Translations under genes and position numbers: made by a program | DNA from: DAOUAT01 sp964551735 | Lineage (GTDB): Bacteria; Chloroflexota; Anaerolineae; CG2-30-64-16 | Reading direction: 5' to 3' | DNA: 64,000 nt | NCBI GenBank assembly: GCA_964551735.1 | Contig: CAZKEF010000001.1 | Span: forward strand, 295,369 to 359,368 | Shown here: one piece after another, positions 33,293-41,985 of the stretch | How the letters are laid out: the number at the start of each line of letters is the position of its first letter | Numbering within the stretch: the first letter of the stretch is position 1 | Notes under the pieces: generated by a model | What the model was told of the DNA's origin: nothing | Databases searched by the model: none | What the model saw: only the letters and a program-made list of their open reading frames with translations

Positions 33293-34981
33293 ATGTCAAC
33301 CGAACAGCTACCGGCCGGCGCCCACCAACCCGCCCATGACCCGTTTGCCATCATTGACGCGCTCAACGATGCTGTCGTCGTCGTGGATCTCGATGGGCGG
33401 GTGCAACAAGCCAACCGGGCGGCGTACGACTGGGCCGGCCTCGACGCAGCCGGTATGCAAGGCAAGCTCTGCCACGACGTCTTTGCTTGCATCCCGGCCG
33501 GCAGCCTGACCGAATGCGAATGTCCTCTGCCCGCTGTGCGGGCCACCGGCAAAGCGGTCAAGGTCACGCACACCTATCGCAAGCCGGACCATGATGACCA
33601 GCGTTATGTAGACATTATCGCTTCACCGTTCCGCGATGCTGACGGAAACATGATCGCGATCATCGAGGCGATGCGCGACATCACCGCCGAACGCGAGTTA
33701 GCGGAAACCCTGGTGCGGCGCAACGAACATCTTTCGGTGCTCAACTCCGTCGCACGCACGGTGAATCAATCGCTGGACCTGGGCGAAATCCTGACCCGCG
33801 CGCTGGACGAAGTCGTACGAATGGCCTCGGTGGACGTGGGCGCGATCTTCCTACGCGATGAGATCTTGGGCAACCTGGAGCTGCTGGCGCACCGCGGCCT
33901 CTCCGAGGCCGCAGCTCGCATCGTGGCCCAGTTCGGCCTCATGGATAGTTCGTGCGGCGGCGTGGTCGAACATCAGCGCCTGGTCGTGGTGCCCGAGGTT
34001 CAACGTTATCGCAGTCGGCGCACCGAGGTGATTCGCGAGGAGCACCTGAGCACCCTGGTGCATGTGCCGTTGATCGCGCGCGGCTGCTCCCTGGGCAGCA
34101 TGTGCGTGGGCACGCGCCAGCCGCGCGAGTTTGACGCGCACGAACAAGAACTCCTGACTGCTATCGGCAACCAAATCGCAGTCGCGGTCGAAAACGCCCG
34201 CCTGTACGCCGAGCTTCAGCACAAGGAGCGCATCCGCGGGGAGCTGCTGCGCAAAGTGATCTCGGCCCAAGAGGAGGAACGCCGGCGCATTGCGCGGGAG
34301 TTGCACGATGAGACGAGCCAGAATCTCACTGCACTGATTTACGCCGCCGAAGAGGCCACCGATAGGCTCACACTCTCGGACCAGCCGCAACAGGTGGCGC
34401 CTCTGCTGGGAAACATGCGCGGGGTAGCACAGCAAACCCTGGATGGCGTGCACAAACTGATCTTCGACTTGCGTCCGACCATGCTCGACCACCTGGGACT
34501 GGTGCCCGCCCTGCGCTGGTTAGCCCAGTCCAGGTTGGAACCGACCGGCGTGCGGGTGATGATCAAGGAGGAATGCAAACGACGCCGCGGTACAGCCGAC
34601 GCGCCACCATGCCGCTTGCCCCCTGAGACCGAAACCGCGCTATTTCGCGTCATCCAAGAGGCGATCACCAATGTCGTGCGTCACGCGATGGCGCGTAGCG
34701 TCCACCTGGTGTTCACCCTGACGGACGACACGTTTACGGCATTGATCGAAGATGATGGCGTCGGCTTTGACCTGGTTGCGCTGTCCGTGGCCCCTGACGA
34801 CGGCCGGGGACTGGGCCTGATCGGGATGCAGGAACGGATCGAGCTGGCGGGCGGTCGCCTGGAGATTGACACAGCGCCCGGGCTGGGCACCCGCATCCGC
34901 ATCCAGGTCCCGCTGGATGGCAAGGGGGACGCGCCAGCATCCGGCCCCTCGCTACCGGAATTGAGCGCCGCCCATGACTGA
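33293..34981 (+). CDS. NarX-like sensor histidine kinase (PAS-GAF-HisKA_3-HATPase)
   Basis: A 562-aa soluble kinase. The domains are PAS (about 20-145), GAF (about 150-315), dimerisation/phosphoacceptor of the HisKA_3 type (EEERRRIARELHDETSQN, His near 342) and a C-terminal ATPase (N box ITNVVRH, DDGVGFD, GLGLIGMQER). No transmembrane segment is seen, so a cytoplasmic signal is sensed. The PAS domain has a cysteine cluster (CHDVFACIPAGSLTECECPL) like those seen in PAS domains that may bind iron-sulfur clusters or haem, hinting at redox sensing. The start is ATG 33293; the 3' end overlaps the response regulator by eight bases. Confidence 0.88.
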   Translation: MSTEQLPAGAHQPAHDPFAIIDALNDAVVVVDLDGRVQQANRAAYDWAGLDAAGMQGKLCHDVFACIPAGSLTECECPLPAVRATGKAVKVTHTYRKPDHDDQRYVDIIASPFRDADGNMIAIIEAMRDITAERELAETLVRRNEHLSVLNSVARTVNQSLDLGEILTRALDEVVRMASVDVGAIFLRDEILGNLELLAHRGLSEAAARIVAQFGLMDSSCGGVVEHQRLVVVPEVQRYRSRRTEVIREEHLSTLVHVPLIARGCSLGSMCVGTRQPREFDAHEQELLTAIGNQIAVAVENARLYAELQHKERIRGELLRKVISAQEEERRRIARELHDETSQNLTALIYAAEEATDRLTLSDQPQQVAPLLGNMRGVAQQTLDGVHKLIFDLRPTMLDHLGLVPALRWLAQSRLEPTGVRVMIKEECKRRRGTADAPPCRLPPETETALFRVIQEAITNVVRHAMARSVHLVFTLTDDTFTALIEDDGVGFDLVALSVAPDDGRGLGLIGMQERIELAGGRLEIDTAPGLGTRIRIQVPLDGKGDAPASGPSLPELSAAHD

Positions 34982-35663
34982 GACACCTCCGGCCCCGCGC
35001 CCCATCCGCGTGCTGATAGCTGACGATCACGCCATCCTGCGCGACGGCATACGCTCCTTGCTGGAACGCCAACCGGATTTCGTGGTGGTAGGCGAGGCCG
35101 GCAACGGTTCCGAGGCGCTGACCCAGGCGCAAGCACTCGCGCCCGATATCCTACTGATGGACCTGGCCATGCCCGAGATGGACGGCCTGGAAGCTACCCG
35201 CAGGTTGCGCCAGTTGTTGCCCGACATCAAGGTCCTGATCTTGACGCAGCACGACAACCGCGAGTATATCGCGCCCGCGCTGCAGGCCGGTGCGGTGGGC
35301 TATGTCCTGAAGCGTTCCGGCAGCCGCGAGGTAGTCAACGCCATCCGCCAGGTTTATGAGCAAGGCGCTTTCGTCGCACCGGAGGTCGCGCAAAGGCTGG
35401 TGCACACGGCCCTTTCGGAAAGTACGGAGAGCACCAGCACCCCGACCGAGGCATTGCCCCACCTGACCGACCGCGAGCTACAAGTGCTGCGCCTGGTGGT
35501 GGAAGGATTGAGCAACAAGGAGATCGCCCGGGCGCTGATCATCAGCCCCAAGACCGCGTCCGTCCATCGCACCAACATCATGAGCAAACTAGGCGTACGT
35601 AACAGCGCCGATCTGGTGCGTTATGTCATGCAACATCATCTTCTAGAAAACCGAGGCCCTTGA
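34974..35663 (+). CDS. NarL/LuxR-type response regulator
   Basis: A 229-aa protein. The receiver domain has the acidic pair (IADDH) and phospho-acceptor Asp in LLMDLAMPEMDG, Thr/Ser in LILTQHDN and Lys in YVLKRSG. The C-terminal LuxR helix-turn-helix is LTDRELQVLRLVVEGLSNKEIARALIISPKTASVHRTNIMSKLG. It overlaps the kinase gene and is its clear partner. The regulated genes are not evident from the sequence; the siroheme/dsr functions are candidates. Confidence 0.92.
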   Translation: MTETPPAPRPIRVLIADDHAILRDGIRSLLERQPDFVVVGEAGNGSEALTQAQALAPDILLMDLAMPEMDGLEATRRLRQLLPDIKVLILTQHDNREYIAPALQAGAVGYVLKRSGSREVVNAIRQVYEQGAFVAPEVAQRLVHTALSESTESTSTPTEALPHLTDRELQVLRLVVEGLSNKEIARALIISPKTASVHRTNIMSKLGVRNSADLVRYVMQHHLLENRGP

Positions 35664-36460
35664 TGACTGCACACCTTGCATTAGATTTCGTGGTGATCCC
35701 CGCAGGAGAGTTCCTGATGGGCACGGATCTCGCCACCTATCGCGCCGCTGGCGCTGATGAAATGCCGCAACACGCGCTGCACATCACAGATTTCTACATC
35801 ATGCGCGTCCCGGTGACCAACGCGCAGTATAACCGGTTCGTTGAGGCCACCGGCCATCGCCGGCCCTTGACCTGGCGCGACAGCGTCTACCCCGCGGCCC
35901 AAGCCGACCATCCGGTGACGGGCGTGAACTACCTGGATGCGCTGGCGTTCTGCCGCTGGGCACAAGAAGTGACGGGGTTACCCGTGCGTCTCCCCTCCGA
36001 GCCGGAGTGGGAAAAAGCGGCGCGCGGGCCAGACGGCCGTCTGTACCCCTGGGGCAACCATTGGCGGCCCGAGCTGTGCAATAACCGGGAAAACAGAAGC
36101 CGGGGGACATCACCGGTGGACCAGTTCTCGCCGCAAGGCGACAGTCCCTACGGCGTGGCCGACACCGCCGGCAATGTTCAGGAGTGGTGTTCTTCGCTGT
36201 TCGGCTCCTACCCCTACGACCCGACCGATGGCCGCGAGGCGTTGGTGAACGACCTGGAACTCCCCAGCGTGCTGCCACGGCAACACGACGCGGGCGCCAT
36301 CGCCAACCCGGAACGGTTTGAGGCCAATCTAGGCAAGCAGACGCTGCGCGGCGGCTCCTGGCGCGGCGATCGCAACGAAGCCCGCTGCGCGTACCGCAGT
36401 TGGGCCGCGCCCATGCACCGCAGCGACGATACCGGGTTCCGGCTGTGTTACGAGCCGTGA
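35663..36460 (+). CDS. formylglycine-generating-enzyme (SUMF1/EgtB) family protein
   Basis: A 265-aa protein with the family landmarks PAGEFLMGTD, MRVPVTNAQYNRFVEATGH, NYLDALAFCRWAQEVTGLPVRLPSEPEWEKAARG, NVQEWCSSLFG, LRGGSWRGDRNEARCAYR and a GFRLC end. The family includes sulfatase-activating enzymes, EgtB-like C-S lyases and phage receptor proteins. No sulfatase gene is in the window, so the role is open. ATG 35663 shares a base with the TGA of the response regulator. Confidence 0.85.
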   Translation: MTAHLALDFVVIPAGEFLMGTDLATYRAAGADEMPQHALHITDFYIMRVPVTNAQYNRFVEATGHRRPLTWRDSVYPAAQADHPVTGVNYLDALAFCRWAQEVTGLPVRLPSEPEWEKAARGPDGRLYPWGNHWRPELCNNRENRSRGTSPVDQFSPQGDSPYGVADTAGNVQEWCSSLFGSYPYDPTDGREALVNDLELPSVLPRQHDAGAIANPERFEANLGKQTLRGGSWRGDRNEARCAYRSWAAPMHRSDDTGFRLCYEP

Positions 36461-36558
36461 CAGCCGAAGGCGATGGGAAACCTCCGCTTGTACCCTCTCG
36501 ATAGTCCGAGGAGAGGTGACCTCGGAGCACCACGAGCCTGCTTCAGGGGTCGACGACC

Positions 36559-36601
36559 AAAAAAAACGCGGCCCGAAAGGTCTCGCGAAACCTTTCGGGC
36601 C
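36559..36601 (-). terminator. intrinsic terminator of tRNA-Pro
   Basis: On the minus strand GGCCCGAAAGGT, eight-base loop, ACCTTTCGGGCC (12-bp perfect stem), GCG, then eight T. It lies nine bases downstream of the tRNA. Confidence 0.92.
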
Positions 36602-36607
36602 TACACC

Positions 36608-36683
<76 letters not shown>

Positions 36684-36693
36684 GACATGAAAC

Positions 36694-36722
36694 AGTATAG
36701 CAGAACAGGACTAAACCGTCAA
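36694..36722 (-). promoter_or_regulatory. sigma-70 promoter of tRNA-Pro
   Basis: Minus strand TTGACG (36717-36722), 17-base spacer, TATACT (36694-36699) with an extended TG, eleven bases before the tRNA 5' end. Confidence 0.85.
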
Positions 36723-36742
36723 AGAGCCAGTCCTCCCATCCA

Positions 36743-38578
36743 TCAGCGCAATTGCGCCTGTCCCTGCCATTCGAACTGCGTACGCCCCTGCGCGTCAACC
36801 AGCGTCACGGCCGCCTGGCCCTGGGGCGGAACGCCGTCGGCAAGCGCCATTTCCTCGACGAACGGCCGCGCGGGGGTGATCGCCACATCGCGGGCCAGCG
36901 GCGCCATGCCGGGCAGCGCCACCGTCAGCCGGCCGCGCATGGCCGATGTGGGGAAGAGGCCGACCTTGAGACGGCCGCCGGATGGCAGCAGCGCCAACGC
37001 GCCGTGGTCGTTGGCGGCTGTCACCCCGCCGATGCCCGCGGCCGGATACCAGACTTCGCTCCAATCCACCTCGCCGCCAGGCCCCAGCTCGTACCAGTCA
37101 TCGAACGTGGGGCGTAAGCCGCCGTGCAGCTCCACGTAGCCAGAGCCGTCGTCGGTCCAATTGTCCCACCCGATCGGCGTGCTCCAGCCCATAGCGAACA
37201 GCTTGGCCCCGCGCGCCACGCTGCTGGGGTAGATCCGGACCATGCCTTCGTCCACCGCCGGATCGTAAACGCCGACGAAATTGCCTTGGGCCGCGGGCCG
37301 CTGAAACGCGCCCAGCCACTGGTCCCAGTTGCCCAGCCGGCTGAGGTCGCGGCCGCTAACGACCGGCCATGACATGGGCTGGCCTGCGCCGGGCAGCGCG
37401 GGATCGCCACTGCTGTGTACCGTCACATCAGAAGCAGGAAAGATAAAACGCAGGTCAGGGCCGGGTTTATTGGCCGCGCCGGGGGCCAGCATGGCATTGT
37501 GCCACCACTTGAAGCGGAAAGCGCCACCCGTCGGGTTGATGATATGTGGCCGGATGACAAAGTAGGCCACATCCGGCGGCAGGATGATGTCCACAACCGC
37601 GTAAGGGTTGCGCGGCCCCCCGCGGGTGAACAGCGTCACCATCACACCACCGTTGGCCTGCGTTACATGGTCGAAGCCCCATGACGTGCCCCACTCGTAC
37701 CCGTGCTCCTCCACCGGGAAGCCCCATTCCAGGCCACCGGCTGCCAGCCACCAGTTGGCGCCTTCGGGGTAGGGCGGGCTGGGTGGCCCCCAACGGGTCG
37801 GCTTGATCACCGGGTTGCTGTAGAATTCGTTACTCCCGGTCGGCTTGAAGATGCACTGGTAAATGCGGCCGCCCAGGTCGGGCAGGATGCCCAGACGCAG
37901 GTAGCGGTTCTCCAACACCAACAGACGATACGCCTTGGCTGCCGGCTGCGGGTTAGACGCGTCGTAAGCTGCCCGGTCGAGCACCGGCACGGGGTAATCG
38001 CCCAGAGCAGGATCGTTAGCCGTGCGCACGAATGTCTCATAGGGATAGGTCGGTAGCGTGATCTGCGTAACCCGGTAACTGGTGGTCGGCAGGGGCGTGG
38101 GAGGCAAGGGTGTCGCGGTCGGCGCTGGGAGGGGTGTCTGAGTGGGTGTCGCCGTGGGCGGCTGCGGGATGGGGGTCTCGGTGGGCATAGGCGTCGCAGA
38201 TGGTGCAGGCACGACGGTCTCGGTCGGTTGAGATGTCCGGGAAGGGGTGGCCGTCGGCATCCGGGTCGGCGTTACGGATGGCGGCAGCTGCGTGGCTGAA
38301 GGGGTGGCGCTGGCAGCGAGCGCAGCAGGCGACGCCGTCGCGAGCGCGATAGCAATCGGTGTGGGTGTAGGGGGTGGGACCGCGCAAGCCGTGAGCAGAA
38401 CTGCGGCCAGGAAAACCAATACCCAACAACCGAAGGCGCGGCCACGCCAGCGAAGCCGGCTGCCACCCGCTGCCGTGTCAGTCTGCGCAGGCAAGCGGCC
38501 CGACTGAGATCGCCGAAGCCTGCGCAGGGGTGGCAGCGGGTTCAACCGTCGGGGCCAAAGTCGTCGCACCATCCTCAT
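36743..38578 (-). CDS. DUF5107-domain lipoprotein with Pro/Thr-rich stalk
   Basis: A 611-aa protein. A lipobox (LLTAC, near residue 65) is followed by a stalk of PT repeats (about 68-165) and a beta-rich domain with the DUF5107 start LLVLENRYLRLGILPDLGGRIYQCIFKPTG, a fold related to galactose-mutarotase-like enzymes. It probably binds or processes carbohydrate at the cell surface. ATG 38578 overlaps the TGA of the barstar-like gene, yet the signal peptide begins only about 50 residues later. The intervening basic stretch is encoded by a family G repeat (38458-38570). Confidence 0.82.
   Translation of the reverse strand: MRMVRRLWPRRLNPLPPLRRLRRSQSGRLPAQTDTAAGGSRLRWRGRAFGCWVLVFLAAVLLTACAVPPPTPTPIAIALATASPAALAASATPSATQLPPSVTPTRMPTATPSRTSQPTETVVPAPSATPMPTETPIPQPPTATPTQTPLPAPTATPLPPTPLPTTSYRVTQITLPTYPYETFVRTANDPALGDYPVPVLDRAAYDASNPQPAAKAYRLLVLENRYLRLGILPDLGGRIYQCIFKPTGSNEFYSNPVIKPTRWGPPSPPYPEGANWWLAAGGLEWGFPVEEHGYEWGTSWGFDHVTQANGGVMVTLFTRGGPRNPYAVVDIILPPDVAYFVIRPHIINPTGGAFRFKWWHNAMLAPGAANKPGPDLRFIFPASDVTVHSSGDPALPGAGQPMSWPVVSGRDLSRLGNWDQWLGAFQRPAAQGNFVGVYDPAVDEGMVRIYPSSVARGAKLFAMGWSTPIGWDNWTDDGSGYVELHGGLRPTFDDWYELGPGGEVDWSEVWYPAAGIGGVTAANDHGALALLPSGGRLKVGLFPTSAMRGRLTVALPGMAPLARDVAITPARPFVEEMALADGVPPQGQAAVTLVDAQGRTQFEWQGQAQLR
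38458..38570. repeat. family G repeat in frame at the N-terminus of the DUF5107 lipoprotein
   Basis: Words GTCAGTCTGCGCAGGC, GCCTGCGCAGG, GGTGGCAGCGGGTTCAACCG and GGGGCCAAAG match the hemB-hemL spacer copy (23140-23240) over more than 30 bases with a few changes. Confidence 0.65.
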
Positions 38579-39021
38579 CCTCCCAGCGCAGGCAGATGCG
38601 CCGTGGCCCGTCCACCGCCGCGCACTAACACGGCCAACGGCGCCGGCCCGGCCTGCCGGTTCGCAACCGCGGCCGCCAGGATCTCCAGAGCCATGGCGAA
38701 CTGCTCCGGCTCGGCGGCCGCGAACCGGCCGGCATGGTCGAACAGCAGCAGCGCCAGCCCCTCAGCCGCCCACGACATGTCGCTCAGGCACTCCTCAAAC
38801 GCGTCCCAGTTATGGCCGAAGTAGGCCGGGAAGCGCAGCGCCTCGGCCGAGCGGCTGAGCAGGTCGGCCTTGCCGCCGATCTCGCGACCTTCCAACCGAT
38901 AGACGCGCCACCCATGGGCCTCAGCCAGGCGTGCTATCGTTGTTGGCCGGACGCGACCGCTGAACCGATAGACCGCGGGCGGCAACTCGCCGCGCAGCAG
39001 GGCTCTCAAAGTCTCAGTCAT
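38575..39021 (-). CDS. barstar-like ribonuclease inhibitor
   Basis: A 148-aa cytoplasmic protein. The core matches barstar: VYRLEGREIGGKADLLSRSAEALRFPAYFGHNWDAFEECLSDMSW, then LLLFDHAG. In barstar, residues of the YFGxNWDAFxxCLxD helix plug the RNase active site. Its ATG overlaps the stop of the RNase gene (ATGA), so toxin and inhibitor are made together. Its own stop overlaps the start of the DUF5107 lipoprotein. Confidence 0.88.
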   Translation of the reverse strand: MTETLRALLRGELPPAVYRFSGRVRPTTIARLAEAHGWRVYRLEGREIGGKADLLSRSAEALRFPAYFGHNWDAFEECLSDMSWAAEGLALLLFDHAGRFAAAEPEQFAMALEILAAAVANRQAGPAPLAVLVRGGGRATAHLPALGG

Positions 39022-39632
39022 CGCACCACCCGTCTGAAGCTGACGTAGTGATCCGTCGTGTAATACAACTCGCCGCCGGCGCCGGCCACGATGCGCCGCG
39101 CACCGCGGTCAGACTCACCGGGCGTCACCACGGTGTACTCACGGTAATAACCACTGGGCTGGCGGGGCAACAGGCGCTCGCGGTTCTGAAACACTGTGCC
39201 GTCCTGGCGATAAGGGAAGGGGCCGCCCTGATCAATAAGCCGGACCGTCTCCTGCGCCTGGCGCGGCAGTTTGTCGAAGGCGATAGTGGGCAGGCCGTCG
39301 TCCGGGGCGGCGGTGGGCCGGGGCGTGCGGGTGGGGCGCCGCGTCGCGGTTGCCGTCGGGCCGGCCGATTCGACCGCCGTCTCCACGGCCACCACGCCGG
39401 CCTCGAAGCCCGCGGACGTCGGGCTGGCGGCCGGCGTAAACTCGCTGGCCTGAAAGCCGCTGGGAGGCTGCATCAGCTCAGGTGTGACCGTGGCCAGGGG
39501 CGCACTTGCAGGGGCGGGATCGTCCGGCCGGCTGATGATGAAGACGGCGACCAGCAGCAGAACCAATACCACCAGGAGCGGGACCAACCAGCGCGGCCGA
39601 GTCTGGCGTCGGATCGAGGAATGTCGGGTCAT
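39018..39632 (-). CDS. membrane-anchored or secreted guanyl-specific ribonuclease (barnase/RNase Sa family)
   Basis: A 204-aa protein. An N-terminal helix (about residues 17-35) exports or anchors it; a Pro/Thr linker (to about 105) leads to the RNase domain. The catalytic triad pattern of microbial RNases is intact: Glu in YYREYTVVTPG, Arg in RGARRIVAG and His in YYTTDHYVSFRRV. It is likely an extracellular RNA-degrading or competition toxin, with the barstar-like protein as immunity. ATG 39632 is used; a GTG two codons earlier is possible. Confidence 0.88.
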   Translation of the reverse strand: MTRHSSIRRQTRPRWLVPLLVVLVLLLVAVFIISRPDDPAPASAPLATVTPELMQPPSGFQASEFTPAASPTSAGFEAGVVAVETAVESAGPTATATRRPTRTPRPTAAPDDGLPTIAFDKLPRQAQETVRLIDQGGPFPYRQDGTVFQNRERLLPRQPSGYYREYTVVTPGESDRGARRIVAGAGGELYYTTDHYVSFRRVVR

Positions 39633-39710
39633 GGGCACATTATGAACCGAACCCCCGCAGAGCGCAAACGCGCGGCCCGGCGCGCGGGCATTTTCCCTCT
39701 GCCCTACTCT

Positions 39711-39720
39711 GTGCTATAGT
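39711..39720 (+). promoter_or_regulatory. extended -10 promoter element upstream of the M28 peptidase
   Basis: GTGCTATAGT, with TATAGT at 39715-39720 preceded by TGN, 67 bases before the start codon. No strong -35 box is seen. Confidence 0.4.
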
Positions 39721-39734
39721 CGGGTTTGAAAACC

Positions 39735-39748
39735 AGAAACCGGTTTCT
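39735..39748. promoter_or_regulatory. 14-bp palindrome with flanking half copies, peptidase leader
   Basis: AGAAACCGGTTTCT is a perfect palindrome, followed by AGAAACCTGATTTCT. It lies between the -10 element and the start codon, where an operator would be expected. It could equally be another dispersed repeat. Confidence 0.4.
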
Positions 39749-39787
39749 GCGAGAAACCTGATTTCTAAACTCGAACAGGAAGATATC

Positions 39788-41944
39788 ATGCCCGATCGCA
39801 CCACCGATCTCATCCGCCGCGCCTACAGGGGAGATAGGGCCCATCGCCACGTCGTCGCACTCAGCGGTTATCATCGCATCCAGGCCAGCCCTGGCTACCG
39901 GATGGCCGCGCGCTACGTGGCCGAGCAGCTAGAGGCCGCGGGCGTCCAGGTAACCGTCCACAGCTACCCGGCCGACGGCCGCGCGCGCTTTTGGAGCACG
40001 CCCAGCTTCCTGGAGTGGGACTGCGCCGAGGCCGCGTTGCACCTGCTGAACGAGTCAGGCGCGGCCGAGATCCTGTGCGACTTCGCAGCCATCCCCACCA
40101 GCCTGGTGCAGCGCAGCATTTCAGTGGCCGGCGAGTTCGAGGTGGTCGCGCTGGGCGGCAAGGGCGGCACGATCGCGGATGATTACGCCGGGCTGGATAT
40201 GCGCGGCAAGGCCGTGTTGACCGATCAGCGGCCGGGCGAGGTGGCCGCGCTGGCGGTGAGCCAGTTCGGCGCGGCCGGCGTGCTGTTTGATGGCATGCGC
40301 GCGGGCGGCCGCTCTGAGCTCGACCTGCCCGACGCGCGGCAGTACAGCTCGTTCTGGTGGGGCGGCCTGGCGACGCCCGACGCCTGGGGCTTCGCGCTCT
40401 CCCCCCGGCAGGGCCAGCGCCTGCGCGGGCTATTGGCCAACGGCAAGCCGGTGCGGGTGGCCGCTTCCGTCACAAGCCGCTTCTACCCCGGCAGCTTCGA
40501 GGTCGTGGACGCGTTCCTGCCCGGCGCCGACCCGGCTGCGGGCGAGATCCTGCTGGTCAGCCACCTGTGCCATCCCCGGCCGGGCGCGCACGACAACGGC
40601 TCCGGCGCAGCCGCGTTGATCGAGGCCGCGATCACGTTGGCTCGCTTGATCGCCGACGGCAGCCTGGCTCAGCCGCGCCGCGGCATCCGCTGCCTCTGGC
40701 CGCCGGAGATGACCGGCACGTTCGCGTGGCTGGCGGAGCAGGGAAACTTAGGGAGCTTAGGGAATTTAGGGAACTCGGTGGCAGGTGGCAGGGGGCAAGA
40801 GGCAGGGGGCAGGAGTCAGGAAGCAAACGAAGCGAAAGAAGCCTCTACTGTCACTCTGAGCGGGTCCACAGGCCAAAATGCGTCGCGGCGTGACACCAGC
40901 GAAGAGTCTCGGCCAGGTGACAGAGCTGCGTGGCCCAAAATCGCCCAAACAAACCGTTGGCTGGCAGGCCTCAACCTGGACATGGTGGGCGCGGATCAGT
41001 GTCGGACGGGGAGCGTCTGGGAGTTAGTGTCGTTGCCGCAGGCCGGCGCGTCCTTTGCCGATCACCTGCTGAGCTGGCTGCGCGGGCCGTTCCTGGACGG
41101 CCAACGCCACCGCGAGACGCCGTTCAGCGCGGGTTCCGATCACTACATCCTGTCCGATCCCACTGTGGGCATCCCGGCGCCCATGCTGATCCAGTGGCCC
41201 GACATCTTCTACCACACCTCGGCCGACACCCCCGACAAGGTGAGCCCCGACAGCCTGGCCCGTAGCGGTGCGCTGGCCGCGGCCTACGCCTGTTGGCTGG
41301 CGGCCGCGGGCGCAGCCGAGGCGGCCTGGCTGGGGCATGTCATGGTCTCCCGCCACGGGGCCAGTGCGAGCAAGCGGGCCGCAACCGCGGTGGAAGCCGT
41401 GCGGTGCGCGGCCGATGCGGCAGCGGCCGGCCGTGCCTGGGCACGCTACCGCCGCGAAAGCGCGTTTCGCGCGGAACGCATGGCCGCAGCCCTGGCCGAC
41501 CTGGCGCGCATAGATGCCAGCATCACCGGCGACCTGCCTGTCCTGCGCGCCCGCATCGCCGCGGCCGAGGCCGATGAGCTGGCCTGGGCGCAGGCTCAGA
41601 TCGCGGCCGTCCCCCTGGCCGATCCGCCGCCGGACGAAGCCCCGTGGCGCGCCGAAGCTGTGGCTTTGTCCCCGCGACGGTTGCATCCTGGCCCTATTGA
41701 CGTCAGCCAAGCGCTGCAAGCCGATCGGCCCGATCTGCTGCCCGCGTATCGCGCGCTATCGACGCGGGCCGGCGACGCGCTGCACGACCAGTCCGCCATC
41801 TGGCAGTATTGGGCTGACGGCCGTCACACCGTCGTCGAGATCGCCGACCTGGCCGCGCTGGAAACCGGCTCGGAACCCAATGACGTCCCGCTGGCCTACT
41901 TCAAGTTGTTGGCGGACGCGGGACTTGTTGCGTTGGAACGTTGA
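39788..41944 (+). CDS. M28-like zinc aminopeptidase with in-frame repeat insert
   Basis: A 718-aa protein. A PA-like region (about residues 90-220) is followed by the peptidase core: VSHLCHPRPGAHDNGSGAAALIEA (metal ligands H and D), PPEMTGTFAWL, LNLDMVGAD, and YHTSADTPDKV with a late His. No signal peptide, so it is cytoplasmic. Residues about 317-382, between FAWLAEQGN and KIAQTNRWLAGLNLDMVG, are of low complexity and coincide with several repeat words (40738-40922), while the flanking catalytic blocks remain in frame. The last 200 residues are Ala-rich helical, ending in a winged-helix-like segment (QYWADGRHTVVEIADLAALETG). Confidence 0.82.
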   Translation: MPDRTTDLIRRAYRGDRAHRHVVALSGYHRIQASPGYRMAARYVAEQLEAAGVQVTVHSYPADGRARFWSTPSFLEWDCAEAALHLLNESGAAEILCDFAAIPTSLVQRSISVAGEFEVVALGGKGGTIADDYAGLDMRGKAVLTDQRPGEVAALAVSQFGAAGVLFDGMRAGGRSELDLPDARQYSSFWWGGLATPDAWGFALSPRQGQRLRGLLANGKPVRVAASVTSRFYPGSFEVVDAFLPGADPAAGEILLVSHLCHPRPGAHDNGSGAAALIEAAITLARLIADGSLAQPRRGIRCLWPPEMTGTFAWLAEQGNLGSLGNLGNSVAGGRGQEAGGRSQEANEAKEASTVTLSGSTGQNASRRDTSEESRPGDRAAWPKIAQTNRWLAGLNLDMVGADQCRTGSVWELVSLPQAGASFADHLLSWLRGPFLDGQRHRETPFSAGSDHYILSDPTVGIPAPMLIQWPDIFYHTSADTPDKVSPDSLARSGALAAAYACWLAAAGAAEAAWLGHVMVSRHGASASKRAATAVEAVRCAADAAAAGRAWARYRRESAFRAERMAAALADLARIDASITGDLPVLRARIAAAEADELAWAQAQIAAVPLADPPPDEAPWRAEAVALSPRRLHPGPIDVSQALQADRPDLLPAYRALSTRAGDALHDQSAIWQYWADGRHTVVEIADLAALETGSEPNDVPLAYFKLLADAGLVALER
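40738..40922. repeat. composite repeat insert (GGGAACTTAGGGAGC words, GGCAGGGGGC words, family A element) in frame in the peptidase gene
   Basis: First part: AACTTAGGGAGCTTAGGG iterations. Second part: GGCAGGTGGCAGGGGGC iterations. Third part (40849-40922): TGTCACTCTGAGCGGGTCC to TCGGCCAGGTGACA with an internal AGCGAAGAGTCTC, i.e. a short family A element. Confidence 0.75.
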
Positions 41945-41985
41945 AACGGTCGAACGTGTCAACGTTGCAAACGCTGGGGAGTGTG

